Assembly (NCBI GenBank): GCA_030435675.1
Contig: CM059621.1
Location: 4,092,001-4,156,000, forward strand
From: Steinernema hermaphroditum
Lineage: Eukaryota; Nematoda; Chromadorea; Rhabditida; Steinernematidae
DNA: 64,000 bases
Direction of reading: 5' to 3'
The notes beneath the pieces were generated by a model. That model made no database searches and was not told the DNA's origin. It worked only from the letters and a program-made list of their open reading frames with translations. Position 1 is the stretch's first letter; each line of letters begins with the position of its first letter. A program made the translations under genes and the position numbers. This document shows, piece after piece, positions 55,170-64,000 of this stretch.

Positions 55170-56108
55170 TTAGGTTGATGCAAAGGAAATGTCGATTTTT
55201 GTTAAAAAGAAAATTGATCATGAAAGTATAATAATCAAAAGCTGAACCCAAAAGACATTCACTATTAGTATTCACGAGTTGTCGCCTATGTGCACGTAGA
55301 GAGTGAATGCCTTACTGAACGAATTCATAGCGGTTTGGACTTCAAAAAGTTTGTGACTCAAATTTTGACTTCCTCACATCTTTTGATTTTTTTTCTGCCA
55401 AGGAGCACTGCATCGACAGGAATAAGTGATAGTCAGGTGGAGCGATTTCTGTGCTATAAGGCGGTCAAACAACTATCATTGATATTGCGAAGGAGGATTC
55501 CAATCATAGTGATTGTTGTTGATTTTTTTTGCATTTTGCCCCCTGATTTCCACTACCATTTTCGGGCCATCTGACTACAACGCCCCTTTTTTCACACCTA
55601 TTGATCTTTCAAATGGCATACAAGCGTCTCATAGTGGTTGATTAATTAACGTTCACAAACGCTGTCGTGAGTTATCGAACAGTTCGCTTTCGGATTCAGC
55701 TCAACAACCTCTTTTAATGCTGCGTCACCCAAAAATTTGGGACGTTTTCCATGTGCTTCGTCTTTAAAGCACTTATCTCCATCTCAGAATCGCTGAACCC
55801 ACCACTCGCACATGCATTCGGATGGGACATCTTCTTCAAGCACTTAACACGGGCTACTGTGAAATTAGGCAGGAAACTTGCTTTGTTTGAAGTTGTGTGG
55901 TATGCAAATCCGCACTGGGCACTTTTTCTCGATCATGTTTAACGTAAAATTTTATTTTAATTAGAAAGGGCCAGCGGGACGGAATATATATCAAACGATG
56001 CGCGAGTGCAAGCTCTACAAGAACTATTAATCATGTCATACAGAAACTTATTATAATGAAAGAAAGAACAAAATCAACATGATCGACATTTCTTTTGCAT
56101 CAACCTAA
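55170..56108 (-). mobile_element. Mariner element, internally deleted, with intact ends
   Basis: The ends are TTAGGTTGATGCAAAGGAAA at 55170 and its near-perfect inverted copy ending at 56108, each next to a TA (55168-55169 and 56109-56110). TTAGGTTGxTGCAAAAG is the end sequence of one well-known mariner group. At 939 bp it is shorter than the usual about 1.3 kb. On the minus strand, 55950-55600 reads broken pieces of the transposase N-terminal part (FSDSEM-like, ALKEVVELNPKANCSITH-like) in shifting frames. A relic that still has the ends a transposase would need. Confidence 0.8.
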
Positions 56109-56110
56109 TA

Positions 56111-56750
56111 GTGGCGCTGAATAACGGAGTGTTGTTCGTTTTCCGATAAAACTATGTTTTGTTTCAAAAATCATCACATTTTTGTGTTGCAGAACTTTGT
56201 GAACACCCTGTACAACTTTAACATCAAGAGGAATGTAATGGACAAGTGGCGAATCATATTGTGGGGTGCGAGTTAGCTGTACACAATCATGCGCCCAGCG
56301 GTTATGACCTAGGAGTAAATTTTGGGAGAATAGACAATGTTTGTCATTTGTAACATTTTCAATGTAGCAACCCAATACTAAAGGGCTCCCCTTTCGGGCT
56401 CGCTTTAAATGAATAGGCTTAAGTTTAAGCGGGAGCCTAAGCCAAACCGGGGTTTACCGAAGCCACCACATCGCAACAACGCTGCGAGGTTCGCATATTT
56501 CGCCGGTTTTTATGCCCGCTTCACTATCAAACCCCTCGTATCTGGCCTATGTTGCGTGCTGACCACACGCATCGACTCTATGTTCAAATTGACCGCCTGT
56601 GTCTCACCGCGATTGGTCACCGTATTTGTCTGCGCGTTGTCTATGCTGTCTAGGCTAGCGACCGCTCTCCGTCTCATCTGGCATTTAGCCACCACTCTGT
56701 TGATTTGATGTTCTGAGCACGTGCTCATCTCTATTACACGCCGTGCTCAT
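56111..56750. other. Intergenic with an R4-type end
   Basis: GTAACATTTTCAATGTAGCAACCCAATA at about 56350-56377 is the inverted R4/mariner-like end. The rest holds no recognisable gene. Confidence 0.45.
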
Positions 56751-57190
56751 GATTGTTCGTGCCTTGTTGTATATAAAGGTTTAATTACCCAAGTTTGAGG
56801 TCCCCACTCGATTGAGCATTCACGCTCCCTCAAACATTGTTACGGCAAGACGTAACAGCCTACCTACGCAGTTCATATACGAAACAATCACGTAACGCAT
56901 GTTTATCGCCTGTTGGGCACCGGGTTGTTGCGATATCGGTCACTTGCTGTTTATCGGGTAAATAAAGATAGTATTTTAGCTGTGTTTGTGCGGTGTGCAT
57001 TGCAGCTCGGTCGATTATCCCCGAGTGGTCGAGTTGAACTAGGTCGTCGTCGCATTCCACGGTTTTTGGCCCTACATCTGGTGGAGAGCAGGAAAGACTT
57101 CGCTGCCAGAAGAGCGCGCAAGTCAGTGGTCGCGATTACGCATCGCCACGAGGGGCGATTTTGGGATCACACGCAATGATCAAGGATCGG
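56751..57190 (+). repeat. LTR/leader-like fragment
   Basis: Contains GTTGTATATAAAGGTTTAAT (TATA-like), a GGTAAATAAAG polyadenylation-type signal at about 56956, GGCCCTACATCTGGTGGAGA and then GATTACGCATCGCCACGAGG. Pieces recur at 28545-28585 and, in reverse, 11960-12240. The order promoter, AATAAA, leader is as in an LTR with leader, but no polyprotein is near. Confidence 0.45.
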
Positions 57191-57194
57191 ATGA

Positions 57195-57330
57195 GGGGTT
57201 TAAGATTTAAGATGTCCCGTGAAGCGCGCCACCACCGACCGCTTCGACTTAAACGCCACGCTAAAAATGAAGACGAGTGCAAGAGATATCGTGTGTGTGT
57301 CCATTATTAAATGCCATAGATTCATGAAAT
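57195..57330 (+). repeat. R2 fragment
   Basis: AGATGTCCCGTGAAGCGCGC and CGACCGCTTCGACTTAAACG recall 75-120 and 15220-15270. Confidence 0.5.
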
Positions 57331-58073
57331 AAAATAAGCAATTGTTGAGCGTCGCTCTTTTCGTGGGGCGAAAGTGCATAGTTGACAACCATAGGAATTA
57401 TTCTGTTTGCGAATAATCGATATCGATTAAACGGTGAGCCTGGTGGTCGCATTACATTCGCGCTATCCAAAACGCTGTTCACACGATTTTGGTTATGCAG
57501 CACTCGAAAAGGTAAACAATCGTGACTGCGTGCCGTGCCTGAACGATTGTGATGTGCGGCATCGATGTCGCACTTAGGTTGGTTTTATCTTCCACGGTCA
57601 TCGCTGTTCTCTTTGCTGTGATAGCGCAAAGGAGAAATTTAATTTGCGTGCATCCTGTGGCGAATCGGGGAGCCGATGTTCTCTGCCTCCCACAGTTTCG
57701 TTAAATTGTTTGAGTGCAGTTTGGTGTTTTAGAAGTCGCTTCGACGACTCTCAATAAATGGACATCGACATGACTGAGCGCTTATCTTAAGAACTGGTAA
57801 TGTCTCTTCAGATTTATAATTACAGTACGTCTAATCTAGGCAGCGGAGCCAACAACCTGTAGAACAGCGTTCTTCGTATCGCAAAGGAAGGACGATATTT
57901 GCCGATTTTTCCCCGATGACGCAGGTTGATGAGGAAGATTCGAGATGTGAAGTGGCTAATTTATTTTTTATATTAACGAGATAATTGTTTTGTTTCTCCA
58001 TTTTCCAATAAACATGTTATATATTTAAAAAGAATAAGTGACTTTTACTAGATTATCTCCTCGTGTCAATAGC
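57331..58073. other. Intergenic, no gene recognised
   Basis: Short featureless frames. Confidence 0.5.
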
Positions 58074-58245
58074 AGAAGATCAACTTCAATGGTTTGATTT
58101 TGTCTTTCTTGTGTTTTATTTACGAATTTTTAAAATTATTTACGAAATTTAAAAAAAAAAAAATAGCTTACGCCTTTAATAGCTTACGCCCTTAATACCA
58201 TGAAACACAAGAAAGACAAAATCAAACCATTGAAGTTGATCTTCT
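58074..58245. repeat. Perfect 43-bp inverted repeat
   Basis: 58074-58116 and 58203-58245 are perfect reverse complements, starting AGAAGATCAACTTCAATGG. The 86-bp loop contains two tandem AATAGCTTACGCC phrases and an A-run. The right arm leads into R1-like sequence (CTTCTTCTGCTTTCGGCGG). Confidence 0.85.
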
Positions 58246-58344
58246 TCTGCTTTCGGCGGAGTATAGACTCCACTCCAGCCCATCACACAACAACTCATCG
58301 CCGACGACTCATCGCACTATTTAAATTAGCGATAGTAAGATCAC

Positions 58345-58720
58345 CAATAGTATTGGGTTACTGCATTGAAAATGTTACAAAATTAAAATTGTTATTGATT
58401 AACATTAGCAGACTCGATGTCACTCAAGGTAGTCACCATTCGGACGAGCAACTACAGTCCACTTCTCCGGCAAAAGACGGATGCTACGTTCAAAGAATAT
58501 CCGGGGTTTGGAGTCAAAAAATGTTTTGGTCCCATTTTCGACCTCTTTCCCTTATTCTGACTGGCCTACTCTGATGTCTGCATTTAAGGATGAGTACAGA
58601 TGACTATGAGATAGGCCTAAGAGAGTGTTAGATAAGTAGCAAAAAGGAATCTCTCAGCTTAAAGTGGAGAGCCATTCAGCCGGTAGCAAAGAACTTCCTT
58701 CTGTCTGCAAATTAGTGTTA
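58345..58720 (+). repeat. R4 dispersed repeat
   Basis: Starts AGTATTGGGTTACTGCATTG, then GGTTTGGAGTCAAAAAATG, CCATTTTCGACCTCTTTCCC, GAGATAGGCCTAAGAGAGTG and AAGTGGAGAGCCATTCAG. Confidence 0.6.
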
Positions 58721-59816
58721 TGTAAGGCCTTTGACTCATGAAATAACGTAGTACAGTCGCAATCGGGCCGCATCTCACTTCCTACATACTGCAGTTTATC
58801 GATATCAGCAATGAACATGTTTACTGTCCTTTATTGGACCTGTTCTATGGTTCAATGTAATGTAACCGGTAACGGTAAAGTAGGAACCATCATTCGACCG
58901 GTGAAGTGGGTACCATCATCTAAGCACCTGGTGGCTCGGAAACACCAATAAAGGACACCCATGCATGTCTTTCCTGATAAGAATATTTACCGAAATGTAC
59001 TTAATAAGTGGCGTGTCCGTTCTTTGATCGGATCGCAATTCTTTGATATTGTTAAACAGCCCGTGCAGATACAAAGCTCTGCATAAAATGCACTTTAGAC
59101 AACAGAATACGAATCGCTCCATTTATGTCTCAAAGCTGCGAGGAAATCTCGCCGACGATGCATAAATTCACTGTTGTCGTTACATATAACATTTATAAAT
59201 CTGCTGTGAAGCTAACGATGAGAACCTTTGTCCGACTTGAAATTTGTCTTATCAAGCGCCGCTGATCTCTTCAATCCATATTGACCGTCCTGTTTTTAAG
59301 ACGCGTTTACGAGCTTTATCTCTCAAATCTACGACAGTTCGCCGTGCAAGACACTTAGGGGGATACAAGCAAAGGGATAGCACATCGTTCTCACAGACCT
59401 TCCCGCTTTCTCGATGCAATGCATGATGTGAAATTTGAGCGACTTCATTAGTTTGCGTCGGCGTCAAAGCAGGCTAAAGCTGGTGAAGGATAAACGGCCG
59501 ATACTAGAGAACAGAGCCAGTATCGCATCTTCCATTTGATAGACGTGTTAGAGTTTCATCAGCTTGAATGGGCGGAACGGGTGGAGCTTCTTTGAAAAAC
59601 GCATGTACGCATCTTGGCGAAAAATTGGCTTTCAACATCATAAAACAACAACAAATGCGAAATGTTACGATATGGCGATTTGCGATTTACAAGTTTTCCG
59701 ATCATAAATTGCGATAAGTTCGGGCATGAATAAGGTCACTATTCCAGCGCTCGGTCACACAATGATCATATCAGACCATTTGCAGAACACTTTGCACATG
59801 TCTATTGTTCTTCAAA
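58721..59816. other. Intergenic, no gene recognised
   Basis: A duplicated phrase GTAGGAACCATCATTCGACC / GTGGGTACCATCATC lies at about 58880-58920. No gene before the GT14 start at 59817. Confidence 0.5.
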
Positions 59817-61737
59817 ATGTCTGTTGCTTTGGAACAAAATGAAATAAATGTGTCCGAGTTATTGATGTATAAGGTAAGCAGCCATGGCGAAAGTAAGTAG
59901 AACATTGTATACCGCAAGCAGGTTCGCAAATCCAAACCTTATGCACTGATTCATCGTTTATACGTTCGACTAACGGCGTTCACCAACCGTCAACGTTTTC
60001 AGCGAGTAGCCAATAAATGTGCTATATTTGCCATCATGTGCTATATTACTCTAATACTGAATTCAGCAATTGACCGGTGAGCGCACTAAAAGTTGCTAAA
60101 TTATTATACAAATACCAGACACACGCGGAGGCAAACTATTATTCTGTCAACGAGAATAAGTTTACAAAATGCTAAATCAGCACAGAGAAAATTAGATCGC
60201 TCGCTGCGAAAAATCACGGGCTTTAAAGAAGATGTTAACTGCGAATTATTGACTGATCCATACTTGTATCACTATGATCTTCAAACACAGCGAAAAGCTG
60301 AGAACTGGACATTCACCGATGAGAATTTCACATTTATGCCAGAGAACTATGCCAATCGCACCCAGCGTACAGTGTAAGTTGAGGAGATTGTTTTCGCTAT
60401 TTCGACTCTATTCAGTTGCCAAGACATAAAAGACAACTTTGCATTTCTGAAGTATCCGCTATCGCAGGAAGAGCTGCAATTTCCGTTGGCCTTTGGCCTT
60501 CTGGTGCACAGCGACGCTGCTCAGGTACATTCTCGTTGGATTTCTACCTTTATAATGGTGTAACTTTCTGGTCTACTTCCTTATCAGCGCACTGTACCAG
60601 CCTCAGAATCAGTTTTGCATAGCGGTCGACGCCAATGCAGATCGCCAGTTTAAGGAGCAAATGTTTCTCCTCGGCTCCTGCTTTTCAAATATATTCGTCA
60701 TGGTATGCGCGGTGTCCAACACCATCATTGTCAGATTTTTCAGATAACTCCGGCGGTTACGTGGTGTGGGTTCTCGGTTCTTCAAGGAGTGTACAGCTGT
60801 GTGGAATATTTGGCGAAACTACCGGACGATTGGAAATACTATCAGGTTTACATCGAAGGTGCTTCGTCTGACTCTAATTATCCGTTTAGTACCTAAGTGG
60901 AGTTGATCTTCCGCTTAAAACAAACCTCGAAATGGTCAGAATTTTTAAGCAGCTAAATGGATCTTTCAATTCGGGAATATACGATATGGAACGTTACTAT
61001 CTACAGGTGCAATATTCAGATAAACACTTGCACATTTATGTAATAGGGCGGCCAGTCTTCACCTCTCCCATTGTGGAAATCAAGCCTTTCGGCGACGTTT
61101 AGCAGAAAGTCGGCTAATTTCATGCTTAAAAGCCCTTTGGTCTACGAAACGTATAACTATCTGCGAAAAATTTCTTGTCCTGCCGAGGCGTTTTGGACGA
61201 CAATCGCTGGCAACCCTCATCTGCTAGCAATGCCCGGCGGATTTAACGCAACGCTGTGGAAGGAAAAGTTAACTGGAGAGTGGGATAAAAAACACAGAAG
61301 ACGCGGTGAGAAGCTGCGGTTTGAAAAAAGAGATTTCGGACCGTACCAACCAGAAACTTACTATATTTCTCGATATCAAGTGTGGAAAAATCATGACTTT
61401 AGGAGAGCAAGAAAGCAATGCCACGGTAAGTGTCACTATCGATCGCATTAGTCAACGTATTTACTCAGGTATATTTCTGCAAGAATCCTGTGTTTACGGC
61501 GTCAATGACCTGATAACACTCATTACCAGGCCTGAACTGGTAGCGCACAAATTCTACATGGAGTATCAACCAGCGGCCTACTTCTGCCTTTATGAGAAAG
61601 TGCGCAAGCGAGCTCTGGACAGGAATTTTAAATTTAATGTGAGCGCATATGGAGAACTACCTGGTCCGAAGTTGCTCAATGGTACATCGTTTGGGAAAGT
61701 CAAATTTGGGTCACATGTCAGCTACGTGCACTATTGA
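59817..61737 (+). CDS. GT14 branching N-acetylglucosaminyltransferase-like protein 2
   Basis: Nine exons: 59817-59873, 60003-60076, 60119-60373, 60416-60524, 60571-60702, 60744-60845, 60890-61006, 61047-61425 and 61469-61737; 497 residues if all are joined. Anchor CAIFAIMCYITLILN in exon 2. Branching-enzyme motifs: SALYQPQNQFCIAVDANAD, AVTWCGFSVLQGVYSC, DDWKYYQ|YLSGVDLPLKTNLE, KQLNGSFNS, WKSSLSATFSRKSANFM, FWTTIAGNP with PGGFNA, YYISRYQVW, SCVYGVNDL and RPELVAHKFYMEYQPAAYF. One defect: exon 5 should begin at 60571 by frame and by its 132-bp length in the paralogue, but the intron ends TTTCTG, not TTTCAG. The next AG (60586-60587) shifts the frame. It could be a new pseudogene, a rare acceptor or a sequencing error. 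Confidence 0.8.
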
Positions 61738-61989
61738 AATATTCAACGCCTTCTAATCTTAAAACTTCTTAGTGATTTAATGGACTATAAAGAAGGCCAG
61801 TCTGTTCTTGGAGTTCGTATTTGTTTTATCCGTGGGATATTTCACTCATTTGTCACTGTTCGAATCCCACAACATTGACTCTTTTTTGTGATCACCTCTT
61901 CTTCTACACTTTCCCAAGGGTTATATTGTAACTCCGGAAACCATTACTCCCATATAAAAAATTTTTGGTATAGTAGTTGATACAGGTTT
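61738..61989. other. 3' flank of GT14 gene 2
   Basis: No gene. Confidence 0.5.
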
Positions 61990-62515
61990 TTCATTTGCGT
62001 TTCCAGCGATAGGTCGGGTAGTCCACTTGCTCTCTCTCTGCGGCTGTCTGATTTCGCTCGGATGAGTTGAGTGAGCAGTCGTTCTCGATCATCGTTGATG
62101 GCGCAATGATCGCCTCGTTCCAATAGGTCGGTGGCTGGTGTGGAATCACAGCCGAATCACATCTCGCCAAGAAGACCGTCTGCACCGCCCGATCACACGC
62201 GCCGTCCACTCAAGCCGAAGAATCGCTCCAACTTCGAAGTCTGCTCCGCCAACCGCTCCGTCGATGGGTTTCCGTTTCGTCCGCCGAGCTCCACCTTCCG
62301 CACTACTTCCGGATAGAGCTTTTTTGTTGCTTCGAAGCCCGCGCACACTGATGGACAGCCGCCTTGCCCGTGCACACTGAGGGACAGCCGCCTTGAACTC
62401 GGATGTCGAAGAAAGAAGAGAAGCAGCGACTACGGAGATATACGGTTCTTCATTGTGCATTTTGAGATTTCTTGCATGGTGCATGCCATTGAGTCAAGAG
62501 TAAATGTAAATGTAG
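61990..62515 (+). repeat. R1 dispersed repeat, probably full length
   Basis: Plus-oriented. Head TTTCATTTGCGTTTCCAGCG with ATAGGTCGGGT, then GAGTTGAGTGAGCAGTCGTT, CACATCTCGCCAAGAAGACC, CCCGCGCACACTGATGGACA (a second, similar phrase follows), GAAGCAGCGACTACGGAGAT, TTCATTGTGCATTTTGAGAT and a tail GAGTAAATGTAAATGTAG. Length about 520 bp, no ORF, simple-repeat 3' tail: the form of a non-autonomous retroposon. Confidence 0.65.
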
Positions 62516-62727
62516 TTGATACAATTGATCGTACAAGGATTTAAAGATTCCGCTTCATGCTTCACCACGATAACTTTAGCAAGTCGCATCGTTTTCTAAA
62601 TTGTCTTCGTTTAATTCGCTTTACTGCCATGCGCCCTCAGCAACAAATAGATACGACATTCAGAAAGGAGGAGGTTTTTGCTATTGAGTAGAGAGGTAGC
62701 TCTTTATGACGCCAGTCACGAACCTGT

Positions 62728-62835
62728 ATTTGTGGGGCGCTTGCAGACGTAGGGGAGCTGTCACTCGCATCGTATATTGTTCCAGCAGCCCACACGGAAC
62801 TGGCTACCGCAAATGGAATAGTTGTCGCTGAGCAT
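62728..62835 (-). pseudogene. CTLD 2 last-exon fragment
   Basis: The minus strand from 62835 reads MLSDNYSICGSQFRVGCWNN, then a TGA in place of a Ser codon, then QLPYVCKRPTN without a stop at the usual place. One of the domain cysteines is Tyr. No matching first exon lies upstream; R2-like DNA is there instead. A dead, isolated exon of the CTLD 2 family. Confidence 0.85.
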
Positions 62836-62929
62836 CGGAAGAAAAGTGAGGACGCGCTTCTCCTTCACGCGATTTTTGGAGCACAAAGGCTTCGAAGCTC
62901 GCATCGACTAAGGAGAGACTGAATTTATA

Positions 62930-63090
62930 TCTTTGCTGGCAGTGACATCTTGTTGTCAGCTGTGGTGGGACTACGGCTTCCGGGTGTCCTAATTCCCTCT
63001 GTAAGCCGAAACACTCACTACTGCCACAGTGTTTGCGTTCAAACCTACCAGACGCTCATAGAGCGCCCGAGTGAGTACTAAGGTTTCAAT
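62930..63090 (-). repeat. R2 fragment
   Basis: ATCTTGTTGTCAGCTGTGGT with GGGACTACGGCTTCCGGGTG and CTGCCACAGTGTTTG match 7580-7670. Confidence 0.55.
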
Positions 63091-63230
63091 AAGCATAATC
63101 CTTTATCAAATACCGAAAAAATTACTTCTCTAATAGTGCAATAGTGCGGCATCTAAAACTGTTTGCTCCCATTACTTTACTACCTTTCTTCCTGATCAAA
63201 CAAAGTGTAAGCAGGAGACATCGTGAACTA

Positions 63231-63238
63231 TTATCAGT
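63231..63238 (-). promoter_or_regulatory. GATA site upstream of the third CTLD-mucin gene
   Basis: ACTGATAA on the minus strand, about 110-117 bp before the ATG at 63348. A further GATA core (GATAATC) is at about 63260. Confidence 0.5.
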
Positions 63239-63347
63239 GTTTCGTCAATTGAGAGACAGCGATAATCTCACCCTACCCATCAACTTCCAGACACGACTGC
63301 CCTTATAAAATGTCCTCCACCGTCGAAACATCGTCAAAAAGTCCAGT

Positions 63348-64000
63348 ATGACACCCGTCCTTCTTCTGTTAGCTGTCGGCACCGGCTTAGCTGCGGCGCA
63401 GTGTCAGTTTGACTATCAAGTGCCGAGCGCCGACGGATCGATCTGCTACACCCTCTGCGCTCAGGCTCTGAGCTACCAAACGGCCATCAGAATGTGTCGC
63501 AATGTTGGAGGAACGATTTCTATGAGTCAGGCAGCTGCAGATGAAGCGAAATTGAAAGGTTAATGACAGAAACCGGTGCTAATGAATGTTTGTGTATTTA
63601 GGACTTATGGAGAAGAAGACGAAGTGCTCTCCATTTCCGCGGCCTGTTCTTGGTTACTGGCACGGCATTCAGAACGGACAATGTGGCATCACTGATTATT
63701 CCGGTAGCACTAGCTACTCGAATTGCCTCCAGTTCAATCCCAACCCTCCCAAAGCAGCGTTTATCTGCCAGAGTGCCGCTATTGCGCCTCCACCGACCAC
63801 TGCTGCTCCCAGTGAAACAACCACCGTCACTGCGGAACCCACCACGACTGCCACTGAGGAACCAACAACAACCACGACGACAGAAGAGTCGACAACCACC
63901 ACAGAGGAGACGACTACGACCACAGAGGAACCAACGACGACCACTGAAGAGCCGACTACGACCACAGAGGAGCCAACGACGACCACTGAGGAGCCGACTA
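63348..64000 (+). CDS. Secreted CTLD-like protein with Thr-rich tail, third paralogue (3' end outside window)
   Basis: Exon 1 is 63348-63558; exon 2 starts at 63602 (phase 1) and runs past the window edge. The signal peptide (MTPVLLLLAVGTGLAAAQ) and the domain follow the arm CTLD-mucins: QFDYQVPSADGS, SYQTAIRMCRNVGG, CSPFPRPVLGYWHG, GQCGI and AAFICQS. The tail starts with APSETTTVTAEP and goes over to TTTTEEP heptads encoded by the same 21-bp unit. The intron position and phase are identical to those of the arm genes; the sequence is clearly diverged, so this is an older duplicate. The protein is incomplete here only because the window ends. Confidence 0.88.

Overview
The window is nematode genomic DNA. 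Genes are split by very short introns (about 37-72 nt, a few longer) that begin GT and end in TTTCAG- or TTTAG-like acceptors. The gene families are those expanded in nematodes: secreted C-type lectins (CTLD), GT92 (DUF23), GT31 and GT14 glycosyltransferases, carbohydrate sulfotransferases and FkbM-type methyltransferases. RTE, mariner and other DNA-transposon sequences fill the spaces between them. I cannot name the species from sequence alone.

Layout. (1) About 1.26-8.07 kb and 32.46-39.02 kb are inverted copies of each other. Each arm carries the same three secreted-protein genes: a CTLD (1379-1919 and 38386-38926), a second CTLD (4875-5422 and 35181-35728) and a CTLD with a Thr-rich mucin tail (5952-6801 and 33662-34565). 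(2) The spacer between the arms holds a truncated GT92 gene (10861-11274), a tail-to-tail pair of GT31 galactosyltransferase-like genes (15949-17219 and 18068-19315), a CTLD with an extra C-terminal region (20211-20938), a complete five-exon GT92 gene (21508-23119) and a direct tandem pair of sulfotransferase genes (24007-25199 and 28923-30120). (3) From 39.2 to 42.1 kb lies an RTE-clade non-LTR retrotransposon with one uninterrupted 966-residue endonuclease/reverse-transcriptase ORF. (4) The right third holds a rearranged third copy of the second CTLD (about 43.5-43.95 kb), two FkbM-like methyltransferase genes (44361-45452 on + and 51966-52908 on -), two GT14 branching-enzyme genes (46757-50330 and 59817-61737), mariner debris (54-56.1 kb) and, at the edge, a third CTLD-mucin gene that runs off the window.

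How the genes may work together. The coding content is strongly biased to making glycans (GT31, GT92, GT14), decorating them (sulfotransferase, putative O-methyltransferase) and secreting glycan-binding proteins. The enzymes have, or probably have, N-terminal membrane anchors, as expected for the Golgi. The lectins have signal peptides. Most lectin genes have GATA-type TGATAA or AGATAA sites about 60-135 bp upstream, the pattern of intestinal expression in nematodes. I infer an accessory island of intestinal or innate-interaction genes that is evolving by duplication, inversion and loss. Exon structures were worked out by hand from reading frame, splice-site consensus and comparison between paralogues in the window; they have not been tested against transcripts.
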